From Microcebus murinus (taxonomy: Eukaryota; Chordata; Mammalia; Primates; Cheirogaleidae), in the NCBI RefSeq assembly GCF_040939455.1, contig NC_134107.1:16369537-16433536 (forward strand): a stretch of 64,000 bases of DNA, read 5' to 3'. Of this stretch, positions 24,251 through 36,353 are shown piece after piece. Both the position numbers and the translations under genes were made by a program. Position 1 is the first letter of the stretch. Each line of letters opens with the position of its first letter. Below the pieces are notes generated by a model. The model saw only the letters and a program-made list of their open reading frames with translations, was not told the origin of the DNA and made no database searches.

Positions 24251-25195
24251 ATGGAGAACATTACAGAGGTGACTGAATTCATTCTTGCAGGGTTGACCGA
24301 TAACCCCAAACTGCAGATCACACTCTTTGTAATCTTCCTTTTCATCTACTTCATCACTATGGTCGGGAACCTGGGGATGATTGGGTTGATTCTATTGGAC
24401 TCTCGTCTCCACACACCTATGTACTTTTTCCTCAGTAATCTCTCCCTGGCAGACTTTGGTTATTCCTCAGCTGTCACTCCAAAGATGATTGTAGGATTCC
24501 TCACAGGAGACAAAATGATGTCCTACACTGCTTGTGCCACTCAGTTCTTCTTCTTTGTAGCCTTTATCACAGTAGAAAGTTTCCTCTTGGCCTCAATGGC
24601 CTATGACCGCTATGCAGCAGTGTGTAAACCACTGCATTACACCACCACCATGACAACAAATGTGTGTGCTTGTCTGGCCATAGGCTGCTATGTCTGTGGT
24701 TTCCTGAATGCCTCCATCCACACCGGGAACACTTTCAGGCTTTCTTTCTGTAGGTCCAATGTAGTCGATCACTTTTTCTGTGATGCCCCTCCTCTCCTGG
24801 CTCTCTCATGTTCTGACAACCACATCAGTGAGATGGTTATCTTTTTTGTGGTGGGATTCAATGTCCTCTTTTCTATCCTGGTAATCTTGATCTCCTACCT
24901 ATTCATATTTATCACCATCCTGAAGATGCGCTCATCTGAAGGACGCCGGAAGGCCTTTTCCACTTGTGCTTCCCACCTCACTGCAGTTTCTATCTTCTAC
25001 GGGACAGGCATATTTATGTACTTACAACCTAGCTCCAGCCATTCCATGGGCACTGACAAAATGGCATCTGTGTTTTATGCCATAGTCATTCCCATGCTGA
25101 ATCCACTAGTCTACAGCATGAGGAATAAAGAGGTTAAGAGTGCCTTTAAAAAGACTCTTGGGAAGGCAAAGTCTTCTGTAGGATTCAAATTTTAA
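24251..25195 (+). CDS. OR5B12: Olfactory receptor, OR5B12-like
   Basis: A seven-transmembrane odorant receptor of 314 residues, the usual family length. It acts in the plasma membrane of olfactory cilia, coupling odorant binding to G-alpha-olf. I chose the ATG at 24251: the open frame runs back to 24212 but only through a TTG, and a splice acceptor lies between. Visible features: N-glycosylation sequon at N3, GN at 39-40 in TM1, PMYFF at 56-60, [10 protein letters not shown] from 116, the cysteine-rich second extracellular loop (SFCRSN...FFCD...LSCSD), [10 protein letters not shown] at 234-243 (TM6) and PMLNPLVYS at 281-289 (TM7). Wording such as '[17 protein letters not shown]' and '[16 protein letters not shown]' matches human OR5B12 as I remember it. 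The frame has no defects. The subfamily is firm, the exact orthologue less so. Confidence 0.95.
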   Translation: MENITEVTEFILAGLTDNPKLQITLFVIFLFIYFITMVGNLGMIGLILLDSRLHTPMYFFLSNLSLADFGYSSAVTPKMIVGFLTGDKMMSYTACATQFFFFVAFITVESFLLASMAYDRYAAVCKPLHYTTTMTTNVCACLAIGCYVCGFLNASIHTGNTFRLSFCRSNVVDHFFCDAPPLLALSCSDNHISEMVIFFVVGFNVLFSILVILISYLFIFITILKMRSSEGRRKAFSTCASHLTAVSIFYGTGIFMYLQPSSSHSMGTDKMASVFYAIVIPMLNPLVYSMRNKEVKSAFKKTLGKAKSSVGFKF

Positions 25196-27985
25196 TTATA
25201 TAGAATTCACAATGCTGTGTCATCCACCTCAGACTAATCTCTGTTAAATCCAACATCTGGGCTTCCTCCGGGACAGTTTCTATGGACAATATTTTTAAAC
25301 CTGTGTATTGGTCATACTTTCTTTGTTCATTAGGCAATTCCTATTTTTTGTTAAAATTTGGGCATTTTAAATAATAGAATGTAGCATATCATAGAATTTA
25401 TGTCTCCTCTCCCACTTAGGGCTTACTTAGTTAGTTAGTTTTGGTGGTGACGTCTATTTTTTTTTGATGATTTTCCTGGGTTACTAATGTTAATTCTGTA
25501 TTATTTGTCATGTGTGGCCATTGAAGTTTCTACTTAGTTAGCTTAGTGGTCAACTAATAATTGGACAGATTTTTAAAAAATGCTTTAAACCATTAATTCT
25601 CTGAAGCCTTACATATGTGCTTGGTAAGGAGCTTGTCTTTAATGGCCCAGCAGTTTAAATTCTGCCTTAATTTTCATTTACTGTTTGTTCAGAGCCTCAA
25701 AGTTAGCCAAAGATGAAAGATTATGTCCTTCTCCAGCCTTTTCTGGGCAGGCATGGGACCTTGCACAGATACATGCTTTTTGTGATTCCCTAGAAATATG
25801 TGGTAGCTTTTCAAGGCCTTGTATGGATTTATAATGTCCTCAAAAATTTCTTGTAAGAATCTGGTCAGATTATTGTTTGCTTCAACTGATATTTACATAT
25901 TCAGGCAATTGCAATGTTAAGCAATTGCTGCACATTGCTTTGACAGACAACCTAGGATTTTTCTGACTGTGACTTGAGTCAGGTGAAATAAAGACAAAAC
26001 TGTGAATGAGATTTTTCTATCTGGCAGGGAGCTGGCAGATAGGTGAAATAGTGAAATACTCTGGGAATGAGGCCTTTTAGGAATCTCCAAACACATTTTG
26101 CTCACTCAGTGGCTGTTCAGCTGATGTTTTTCTCAGCTACCATGATTCCGTATTTATTGGTTTTCAAGGTGACTACAGAGGTGAGGAAGAGTAAGTTAAA
26201 ATGCCACAAAGTTCACTATTACTACTGAGAGATTTAGCCATTTTTTTTTTAATTGCTGCAAGCCTTTGGTTAATTTCTAGAGTTTTGAAAATTTGTATTA
26301 TAAACACTTTTGCCTGTGTTGTCATTATTTTTATGAAGGAACAGGATTTTGGAGGTCCTTACTATGCCATTCTGGAAGTGTTCCTCCCATCGTTTTTAAT
26401 TTAAACTTTCTCTCTTATACCCTTTCTGAGTACATTCTTTTTTTTTTTTCACATAATACATATAACTTGTGGTTATGTATTTATCTGTGAGTTTAAGTTT
26501 TTAATGTCTCCCCATTAGACTAAGGACTATTTATGCAGAAATTATATCTTCTTTTCTCTGTTCTGTATACTACACATTGGGATCTAACACAATGGCTGGC
26601 ACCTAGTTGGGACACAGTAATTATTTTATTGACTTAATGTAAGGAGAAATGACTTATGCAAGGAGAAATGAATGTCTTCTCAATGTCATGATAATTAAGG
26701 TGAATTTTTGAAAGCAAGGGTGCCTGGGCCTTCTTAAAGTGTTTATTGTCCTCCTTCTTCTTGTAACCATGTAGAGTTACTAAGGAAGATAATGCCAAGT
26801 TGTGATTATTCTTAAAGATTCCTTTGTATTATCATGAAGAAATGAGTTTTGAGTATCTCCTTAGGATGCATGAAGGTGGAATAAGCATCACTTACAAAAA
26901 AAAATTGCCAAAATTTCTTCAATTTTATGACTTTTATTGAGCCGATTAGAGAGCTAAGAATATAAAGTAACTAAGTAACCCAAAAATCTAATAAAAGATG
27001 CATCTCCAAAAATAGATGGAACAGGAGCACTTGCCTACCTGTGATAGATCTCCTGGGTTCCATACACAATGGCAGAAGAATTTAGCTAAAGTTTTAAATT
27101 TAAATTAATTATTAAAGATATATGTGGGCCAGCATGATAATACAAATACCTTGCAAATGCAAACACAAGGGGAATTTGTACTTAATCTTGGGTTCTTCTC
27201 CACAAATCTCTCTTGATGCTTACAAGAAAGATTGGGGGGCAGGGTGAGATTTCTTAAAAAGATTCTCTCATAATGCAGACCTAGGAGAGGGAAGTAGCAG
27301 CCACTGCAGAAAGAGCATAAAACCCACTCATATTCCTCTCCCTTATTTCCCAATGAAATAGAAACCTTAAGCTACAATTACCCTTAGGTACTAATGAAGA
27401 TTCATTGGAATTCAGATAAGAGAAGATAATAAAACCCTCTACCCATGAGGGTGGATCAGGTCTATATGTTGGGACAAGACCATTAAAAGTGTACTATACC
27501 CAGAGAAGGTCAGGATCACTGAGAATGGCCCGCACCCCTAATAACCAGGAGCAAATGTCCTGTGTAAGACTGAAGCTGTATCAGAACAATAGAAAAGGAA
27601 CCTTATCATCATCTACAACCATGCAATCAGACATTAAGTAATAAGTAAAAACACTGCTGCTAGGAGGGGGCCATGAATATGGAGATCTTTTCTGAGATGC
27701 AGGTGCAAAAGAAAGAATTGAACCTGAGGGTGGAATAGATATTGAGAAATATATTGTGATAAACCAGCCCCCACCCTAAGCACATGGTAATGCTCTTGGT
27801 ATGTGAAGCCTGTCACATGTGGTTCACTGATGGTAACTGTACCACAACAAAATACAACTCCAGTTCAATTTATAACTAGATTGATGCAACCCTCCACACT
27901 AGAGGCATAAACAAAATACAAGAAGAATGTGGGTTAATTTTCAGGCATAAAAATTATTTACCTCATGCTATCCTGTTTTACATAA
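25196..27985. other. Intergenic, nothing recognised
   Basis: AT-rich sequence downstream of OR gene 1. It includes the presumed 3' UTR just after 25195. Small frames on both strands lack motifs. The last part (from about 27270) may belong to the degraded L1 that is clear from 27990. Confidence 0.4.
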
Positions 27986-27989
27986 GATG

Positions 27990-30255
27990 CTTGGCTTTCA
28001 ACAGCCACAAAAATTCACAAGGCACACAAAGAGACAAGAAAACACAATAAACTGGTGACAAAGCAATCAACAGAATTGTATACAGATATGACAGACATGT
28101 TAGAATTGTCAGAGTTAATACAAAATAAATATGATTAATATGTAAATATTAAAGTCTTCAGTGGAAAAGTTGGAAAACATGATAATCATATGGGTGATTT
28201 TATCAGAGGGATAAAAAATTGATTAAGAAATAATCTAATGAGAATGTCAGAAATAAAAATATATAGCAGAGGCAGAATGTTTTTTGTGTTAATTGGTAGA
28301 CTCAACAAAGATGAGAAAAAAATTAGTAAAATTGAAAACAGATCAATATTATTTATACAAACTAATACACAAAGAGAAAAAAAGAGTGAAAAACAGAATC
28401 AAAGATGGATGAACTGTGGGACATATTTGTAATTGAAATCCCAGTAGGAAATGGAAGAGATAAAAGGGAAGAAGAAATATCTCTACAATGGGTGAAAATT
28501 TTCCAAAAGTAATGGCAAACACAAAACCACAGATATAAGAAACACAGAGAAAATAAATCAAGATAAAAAACAAAATAAACACGCACATACACACACACAC
28601 ATACCCTTCTACATGTCATATTCAAATTGCTGAAAACCAAATATAAGAAGAAAATCATAAATGCATTCAGAGAAAAAAAATTACATACATAGGAATAAAA
28701 ATAAGATTCACAGCTGATACCTCATTAGAAACAATGACAGCCAGAAAAGTCTTTCAAGTGCTGAAAGAAAATTTAAAAACCCTCTTAAATCAGAATTCTA
28801 CATGCAGTGAAAATATCATTTAAAAATGGAAGAGAAATAAAGACATTTTCAGACAAACACAGGCTGAGAGTTCATTATCAGCAGCCCTGTACTTCCAGAA
28901 ATATTAAAGGAATTTTTTAGGCATAAGAAATATGATACCAGACAGTAACTTAAATCTGCACAAAGAAATGATGATTACTAGCAATAAGATAAATGAAGAT
29001 GAAAATAAACATGTTTCTTATTTTTAAATGCCTTAAAAGATGATTGTCTAAAGCACAAATAGTAGCAATGTATGCTATATTCATAGCATATGTAAATGGA
29101 GAATGAATGACAACAATACTATAAAATATTAGAGAGAATAATTGGTGTTATATGACTATGAGGTCCTTACACTGCTTGTAAAAATGGTACAAATATTATT
29201 TTATAAGTAGGCTTTGACTAATTCAAGACATATATCATAAACTCTAGGACAATAACTAAAATAATTTTTAAAAGAGGTATATAAATAATAAGTCAATAGT
29301 GGAGATAAATGGAATTATAAAAATAATTCATTGGAAAAGGAAAAGACAAAGGAAACAAAGGACAAATAGAATAAATAGAAAACAAACCCAGGAATTTGGT
29401 AGATTTTAATTCACCATGTCAATAACTACATTAAAAATAGTGTAAACTTACCAAATTGAAAGACAGAGTACCAGATAAGCTTTTTAAAAAAAACAAGACC
29501 CAAATGCATGCTGTCTACAAGAAACCCTCTTTAAATATAAAGACATAATGTTAGCCTATCTAGTAAAAGTAGAAGTCCACAAAAACATTTATAATGAAAA
29601 CACTAATAAACAAAGCTGGAATCATATTAAAAATATCAGGAAAAGTAGACTTAGAATAGCAAATATTACCTGGGAAAAGAAAGGATGCAGCATGATGATA
29701 AAAAGGTTAATTCTACAAGAAGACGTAACAACCCAAAATGTGCCTGTACCAAGTAAGAATGCTACAAAATAATGACATCAAAACTAATAGGACCTAAAGG
29801 AAAATATGTGGAGACTGCTAAAAACTGTGTGTCCCTTCAAAATTCATATGCTGATATTTTAAATCTCAATGTTATGGCCTTTGAGAGGTGTTTAGGTCAC
29901 ACGAATGGAACCCTCATGAATGGGACTAGCATCCTAATAAAAGAGTTGCCAGAGAGCTCCCTCACCCTTTACACTTTGTGAAGACAATTATCTATAAACA
30001 GGCCCTCAACAGACACCAAATCTCTCAGTCCCGTGATCTTGGACTTCTCAGCCTTCAGAAATGTGAGAAATAAATTTCTATTTTTATAAACCATCCTGTC
30101 AATGATCTTCTGTTATAGCAGCCCAAGTGGACTAAGACAGAGACTTTAAAAAATGTTTCTCCCCCATAATTTATAGAAAAAGTTGACAGAAAATCAGTAA
30201 GGATAGGACTGAATATCATCAATCAACTTGTCCTAATTGACATTTAAAGAAGATA
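27990..30255 (+). mobile_element. Old L1 (L1M-like), sense, interrupted by an LTR
   Basis: Sense-strand L1 sequence: 'ggcacacaaagagacaagaa' (28021), 'tcatattcaaattgctgaaa' (28617) and 'gcagccctgtacttccagaa' (28881), in the order of the ORF1-side half of L1. ORF2-like text follows from about 29200. After the MLT1 LTR at 29816-30139 the L1 resumes with 'gacagaaaatcagtaaggat' (30186). All frames are broken. Confidence 0.65.
29816..30139 (+). mobile_element. MLT1-type solo LTR (ERVL-MaLR)
   Basis: A 324-bp LTR beginning TGCTA and ending 'actaagaca'. Internal text follows MLT1: 'aaattcatatgctgatattt', 'cctcatgaatgggactagc', 'ccagagagctccctcaccc', 'aatgtgagaaataaatttct' and 'tgttatagcagccca'. It is flanked by a 5-bp duplication GAGAC at 29811-29815 and 30140-30144, the ERV-L class duplication length. 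It is inserted in an L1, which dates it as younger than that L1. Confidence 0.85.
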
Positions 30256-31080
30256 TGCCTGACTCTTGGACATGAGGGGTCTAGGTATAGGTCTATGGAT
30301 CTGTTTCCCTACCCGCAGGACCTAATTGTGTGATTTGGGAGTGTGTAGGAGAGATTTGTGAGCTGATCTTGTGTGGGGAGGGAGACCACATGAACAGAAC
30401 TAAGAGGAGAATGTGGAATGTATTTGTGCTGCTGTGCAGGCACAGGACACCACCCTTCACCCCAGAAATAGCAGCTGTGCTTTTTATCCTTGCTGTAGAC
30501 ACTTGCAATCTTGTCCCACAGTGCTGCCTGAGCACTGTTGCCTATTGAGGAACCTGGCTGGTTTGGCCAGAAGCCAAGGAGGGGGTGCAAACTGAACCCC
30601 ACTCTGTCTACTAAACTTTGGATTCTGGAATGCCCTGATAACATGAGAGGGTTCTTTGGAGGTGGTGGGGACATCTCCACTCTTTTAGGATTCTCCAGTG
30701 GCCTGGGAACTGAACTTTCACCCCCATCAGGCTCACTAGACTCTGGAGCACCTGGATGCAAACTTGCCTGATCCAGCCCCACCTGGCTGTGTCCCTTGCA
30801 TCAGCCTTGGAGGTGGAGGATCACAAGAAGGGGCCTCCTGGGAGTTCCAGAGCCCAGCCCAGTAGCTGGAAAATCTGAGTGATTCTTCTGAGAGACCAGG
30901 GCCGAGCATAGTTGCCGTGAATAATACCACATCTAGTTCTCCCCTGCCAGCATACAACCTACTGCCAGGGTGGTCAATGTGTACAGCCCATTTCATCATT
31001 AGCTGATTCACAAACAGGCCTTTGCTAACTCTCCACCACAAGCACCTACTGGTCTGGAGAAGAAACTGGAGGTTCCAACA
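30256..31080. other. Relatively GC-rich non-coding stretch, possible L1 5' UTR
   Basis: Higher GC than its surroundings, with overlapping open frames on both strands (30309-30782 minus, 30538-30771 plus) and no motif in any of them. Because L1 ORF1-like sense text follows at 31490, this could be the 5' untranslated region of an L1. That is inference only. Confidence 0.3.
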
Positions 31081-31084
31081 TATT

Positions 31085-31485
31085 TTTTTAAATTTTAGAT
31101 TGTTATATGAGTACTAATGCTTTGGTTACATCCTTTGCCTTTGTACCACCCAAGTCAGAGCTACAAGTGTGGCCAACCCCCAAACAGTACACACTGCACT
31201 CATCCAGGATGATACAAGAGGTATTAGTTGTTGACCATTTTGCTAAGTAGTACTCCATGGTATACATATACCAAATTTTATTAATCCGCTCATGTATTGA
31301 TGGACTCTTTGGTTGTTTCCACATCTTTACATTTGTGAATTATGCTGCTATAAACATTCGAGTGAAGATGCCTTTCTTATAGAATCTCTTTTTTTCCTTT
31401 AGGTAAATACCCAGCAGTGAGATTGCTAGATTAGATCGTAGTTCTACTTTTAGTTCTTTGAGGTATCTTCATATTACTTTAGAAT
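31085..31485 (-). mobile_element. L1 3' end, minus strand
   Basis: Antisense L1 3' region: 'tgctttggttacatcctttg', 'tagtactccatggtatacat', 'tttggttgtttccacatctt', 'attatgctgctataaacatt'. 5'-truncated. It lies between two sense L1-like stretches and probably inserted into them. Confidence 0.7.
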
Positions 31486-31489
31486 TAAC

Positions 31490-32215
31490 CCAGTCGGTCA
31501 AAAAGAAAGAAAAAAGAATAAGAAAATGAACAGACTTCAAGAACTATGGGATTATGTACAATATATGCACATGAGAATTATAGGTATCCTTGAAACAGAA
31601 GAAGTAAAAGTAAAAAGCATAGAAAGCCTATTAGAGGGAATAATGGAGGAAAACCTCCTAGAGATTTAGACATCTAGATATAAGAAGGTCATCAAACTCC
31701 TGGAATATTGATTGTAAATAGGACATCTCCAAGGCACGTAGTCATCACACTGGCAAAGTCAAAGTGAAGGAGAAAATCCTACAAGTTGTGAGATGAAAGC
31801 ATCAAGTAACTTACAAAGGAAAACACATTAGGCTAACAGTAGGCTTCTCAGTAGAAACCTTGTAACTAGAATTGAATGGAGTCTTATCTTTAGTCTTCTT
31901 AAACAGAATAACTATCAGACAACAATTTTGTATGCTTCAAAACTAAGTTTCATAAATGAAGGAGAAATAAAATCTTTCCCAGAAAAGCAAACACTAAGGG
32001 AATTTGTCAACATTAGACCTTCCCTACAGGAAATACTTAAAATAACTCTACGCATCAAACAGAACAATCAATACACACCAGTGTAAAACATCCAAAAGTA
32101 AAAACACTCACAGCTCTAACAGCACAATAATACAAGAAAGAATACAAAGCAAAAAGAATTGTTCTTTTTAAAAGGCAAATAAAATGATAGACCACTAGCT
32201 AGATTAACCAAAAAT
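31490..32215 (+). mobile_element. L1 ORF1-region fragment, sense
   Basis: Sense L1 text typical of ORF1 and its end: 'gaattataggtatccttgaa', 'aatggaggaaaacctcctag', 'acattaggctaacagtaggc', 'agaaatgaaggagaaataa'-like at 31955, and 'cctacaggaaatacttaaa'. Frames are broken by stops. Confidence 0.65.
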
Positions 32216-32225
32216 GGAAAAAGGG

Positions 32226-33130
32226 AATTCAATTTTTTTGAATTTGTTTAGACACATTTTGTGGCCTAAAATATGATCTATCTTGGAGAATATTCAATGT
32301 ACTGATGACAAGAATGCATATTCAGTAGTTTGGGGGTATACTATTCTATAGATGTGTTAGGCCCATTTTTTCTGAAGTTCTATTTAAGTCCAGTGGTTCT
32401 TTATTTATTTTCTTCTTGGGTCATCTGTCCAGTTTTGTCTGTGGGGTGTTAAAGTCCCTGGAAATTATCATGCTTCTGTTTATCTCTTTGTTTAGATCTA
32501 GTAGGGTTTGCTTTATGAATCTGGGTGCTCTTGTGTTAAGTGCACAAATATTTAGGATTGTTATGTCTTGTTGAATTGCTCCCTTTACCATTATATAATG
32601 ACCATCTTTGTCTTTCTTTACTATTATTGATTTAAAGTCAATTTTATCTGATATGAGAATGGCTACACCTGCTTTCTTTTGGTTTCCATTTGCATGAAAT
32701 ATTTTTTTCCATCCCTTCGCCTTGAGTCTGTATGAGTTCTTGTGGGTTAGATGTATTTCTTGGAGAAAGCAGATACTTAGTTTGTATTTTTTTCATACAT
32801 TCAGCCAGCCTATGTCCCTTGAGTGGAGCATTCAAACCATGCATGTTGATTGACAGAATTGATATGTGAGATGCTGTTCTTTTCATTCTAGTGGGTAGTA
32901 CCTTATTGCTTCGTTTTACTTCTTAAACTATTGTTTTCTATTAGCTCCGAGCTTTAGTTTTTGGGTGGCTTTACAATGGTGGCTGTCTATTGTGCTGATC
33001 TGTGTATAATAGAGTTCTGAGTATTTCCTGCAGGGAAGATCTGGTCTTGACAAATTCCCTTAGTGTTTGCTTGTCTGGAAAAGTCTTTATTTCTCCTTTA
33101 TATATAAAACCCAGTTTTGCATGATACAAA
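32226..33130 (-). mobile_element. L1 ORF2 5' region, antisense
   Basis: Plus strand reads as antisense of the endonuclease/linker part of ORF2: 'ttgtggcctaaaatatgatc', 'ggtgttaaagtccctggaa', 'tatctgatatgagaatggct', 'cagccagcctatgtcccttg'. A minus-strand frame at 32644-32886 includes 'ISILSINMHGLNAPLKGHR', an L1 endonuclease N-terminus. The element is fragmented. Confidence 0.75.
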
Positions 33131-34039
33131 ATTGATCCCAAATGGAAGGTTTAGATGAAACAAGGCACACTTAGTTTTGGTCATACCTTTTTCCTTGCTC
33201 AATTCCAAAAACAGGTTTTGTGGTGCTTTGTGCCTGTTTATTGCCCCAAGCAAAAACACAACCCTTAATATGGAACTTGCCTACCCATCTTCAGATTCTG
33301 ATGGTAGAAATAAAAGGTGTATATTGCCCTTCAAAGGGAGATCATGAGGTGAAACTCCTTTGACCGTTGAGGATTTCTGGGCAACATGGCTTATCTTCAA
33401 GAAAGCAATGAGGTTTTCAACATATGGTGCTAGAACCACAGGTGTGTCCTAGGGTTGCTCAGCTTTGCCTGTATCTCAGTATTTTTAGTGTATCTCATAC
33501 ACTGAAGATGGAACTTTGTTCTCCAATTTGCTCTGTTGGCTTAAGTAGTTCACATTTTGATTCCCCTCTGTCTTATGTTCAGCTTGCTATTAATAATTAT
33601 TTAACACACACTCTAACCTCACAATTATGTGGTGAGATATTTGAAATTAATTCATGGTGGCTTCCAAGTTCCCTAAGACATAAATGATTTATTTTGGAGA
33701 CAGTGGACACTTTCAGAAATGAAAGGCTTTTTCGTAAAAACAAGATGCTGTAATTGGTATTTTATAGGTAGTATTCATTGAAAGTTTACTGTGCAGGAGG
33801 CTCTGTTTTAAGCACTTCCTAACAACCATATGAAATAGGTATTATCATCTCCATTTTATAAGTGAAAGAATTGAAGTGCAGAGAAGTTACATAACCAATA
33901 ACCTTGATATAAATTTTGGGAAGACATGCTGCCATGGGCCAACACAACTTACATGCCACTCCAGCCTGGTTTTCATTCCCTCTCATGATTCTGTCTAATC
34001 GTGGCCAGGAAAGTTCATGCTAAATCTCTTCTAAAGATG
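33131..34039. other. Intergenic with MIR-like remnant
   Basis: Text at 33770-33905 ('ggtattatcatctccatttt', 'agtgcagagaagttacataa') is a minus-strand MIR-like remnant. The open frame at 33424-33687 (plus) has no recognisable motif and is not called. Nothing else is identified. Confidence 0.4.
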
Positions 34040-34740
34040 TTCTGCACTATCGAGAAGAAATAACTTCAAGTAATGTAAATGCACTAGTGTTCCTCCTCAA
34101 CAAACTGAACTAGGTTTTCACAGACAGTTTAATTGCTGCGTCTCTAGGTGCCTGGGGTGAGAGACTGGGGTTGTTCTCATGGGTACCCTAGTCCCCTGAG
34201 AACTTTATGTACATACAAATCCCTCAGTCATTGTTGGTTTCCAGTCATCGGTCTCCAACATCCTAACATGATTCTAATTAAATCATGTTAAAGGGACCAG
34301 CCTGTCTGCCAGAGGCCTTTGGGTGTTCATGTATTGATCTTAATGTAAAAGGTCGTCCGTTTTCCTAAGTGGCCTTATTGCACACTGGTTTATTACTGTG
34401 AGCCTGTGGTTATTGCCAGGGATGAAACCCCCAGGTAAAAATGATGTCCACCGTGGGTATGACGACCCCTTCTCCGAGCTGCTCAGCACGTTGCGGAGTG
34501 CATTCAAACTTCACCCAATTTCTCCTCACAGCAGCAGTCTTGTGTGACACGTTGGAGAATATTTTATAATTTCCACCTAGTTGCCTTTTTTCTATGTCTT
34601 TCTGCCTCTAGAGAACTTCAATTCTTGTCGCTAGACATTAAAAATTAACTTCTTAAACAGACGCTTTTCTTTATTCTTTGAGTGGGACTTGCGATTTGAA
34701 AATCCCAAGTGAATTTGTGTCATCTTCCTTGAAGAGCAAG
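34040..34740 (+). promoter_or_regulatory. Duplicated OR upstream block with putative 5' non-coding exon (gene 2)
   Basis: Shares 'aagtaatgtaaatgcact' with the block before gene 1, 'cacagacagtttaattgct' (34117) with the block before gene 4, and 'tgtctttctgcctctagagaac' (34593) with gene 1. It ends at a strong donor, gagcaag|gtaag, at 34740/34741. The acceptor would be at 40243-40244, giving a 5.5-kb intron that has since gained L1 and Alu insertions. Expression evidence is not visible from sequence. Confidence 0.55.
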
Positions 34741-34745
34741 GTAAG

Positions 34746-35845
34746 TTTCTAAACTCAGTTCTACAGTCTGTTTAGATTGTGGTAATAGAAGACATGGTGT
34801 GTAAAGGTCTAAGGGAAAACATTTTCCCGTGGAGTAGTCAGAGTTTAGTATTCCAGTTTTTAATACTTTCATGCATTCATGGTGTTTAGCTAGAGTCCAG
34901 ATATTACAACAACCTCCATTAATTAGGAAAATGGTGATTTTATTCAAATAATAGATGATATTATTCTCATCATTTAAAATCTCTGTGCATAGGAGGGGAC
35001 TTTGAAAATGGTGGGCTCTCAGTAAATGTTTGTTGAGGCAATGAGAGAACATATAGATGAAAGAATAAATGAGTCAGTGAGTAAATAAATAAAGAAATAA
35101 ATGAGTCAGTGAATGAACAGTGAGCACATTATGAATGTATATGGTTCTGTGTTACTGAAGCACAGTCTCTTGCATAACTTTGCATAGGCTATTCAGAGGC
35201 TATTGATGAAAGGTTTTAGACTTTTAAAAACAAGGAATTCACATCAAGGATACAATTTACATTATAACCCACTGCATGTGTGCATGCAAACACACATACA
35301 CACACACACACAGCAAAAAAAAACTTTCGTGGAGCCCCACTTGCCCTTTAAGGTGCAATGCATCTTTTCTTTTTATTCTTTTCTATCTTAAATGAGCTAA
35401 TGTATACAAAACCCTTAGAAGAGCATCTGCACATAGTAAGTGCTTTATGTGTTGGAGATCATTACTAGTAATAGCAGTAGTATTTAATTTTATTTACTTT
35501 TTGAAAAAATACTGGTCCTGATCTACTGTTTGATTTCACCACCAGCTAATGGATCATGACCTACCATTTGTAAAATACTGGGTTAGCACAATTTGCTATA
35601 AATTAATTCTCAAAAACTAAGTTAACCTAAAACACACTTAGGAATGAGTTATGTGTTGGAGATTTGATGAATACAGCAAGTTATATTAAGAGTAACATAA
35701 TTACATGTACAAAAATAATAAATATAATTTGTTTTATATTAACAAAAGGCATCTCATCAAGTATTATTCTTGATTGTATTTCAAAATACAGATAAATATA
35801 TTCCTCTTGTGTTTAAGTATTTTTCACTGAGTATATTCTCAGGGG
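34746..35845 (+). other. Predicted intron of OR gene 2, first part
   Basis: No gene. A short imperfect tandem repeat of 'aaataaatgagtcagtgaa' type occurs near 35063-35115, and a short CA run lies near 35290-35312. Confidence 0.45.
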
Positions 35846-35847
35846 AA

Positions 35848-36120
35848 TTTTATTTTTTATTGCAGCATATTATGTGGGTACAAATGTTAAGGTTAGGTAC
35901 ATTGCCCTTGCCTCCCCTCCCCCCTCGAGTTAGAGCTTCAAGTGTGTCCATCCCCCAGACGGTGCACATCACATTCACTATGTATGTAATTACCCATCCC
36001 CTGGTCCCCGCTCCCACCTGCCTGACCCCTGATAAAGGTTTTTTTTTTTTTTTTTTTTTTAACATTTTGGTTACATTTTACATCTTTGGCTCTCCCTAGC
36101 AAGGGTTAGAGGTATGCCCT
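35848..36120 (-). mobile_element. Two abutting L1 3' ends, minus strand
   Basis: 35848-36038 begins with a T-rich tract and 'gcatattatgtgggtacaaa', then 'gtgtccatcccccagacggt'. A run of about 22 T at 36039-36060 followed by 'aacattttggttacattt' is the reversed poly(A) tail and 3' end of a second L1. Both are short truncated insertions of a type also present at 36354, 38846 and 58506. Confidence 0.7.
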
Positions 36121-36353
36121 TCCACTCGGGAATTTCAAAAAAGCTATTGACATTATATTGAACACAATGTAAAATATATTAAATAAAATTATATTAATAA
36201 AGAATATATTCCTATGAAAATATCAATACAATGCATGTGAATTCTGTTCCCTATAGATAGAATCTTCTAGTCTCAAAGCAGTATTATTGAAGTTGTTACT
36301 TAATCCCTCAGTAGGAATTGCTTTTTACAGGTGGCTTTTATACAGTAGTAATA

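Noticed and set aside
30309..30782. 157-codon minus-strand frame in a GC-richer stretch
   Set aside because: No domain, several overlapping frames on both strands and no promoter or splice context. Composition alone explains the lack of stops.
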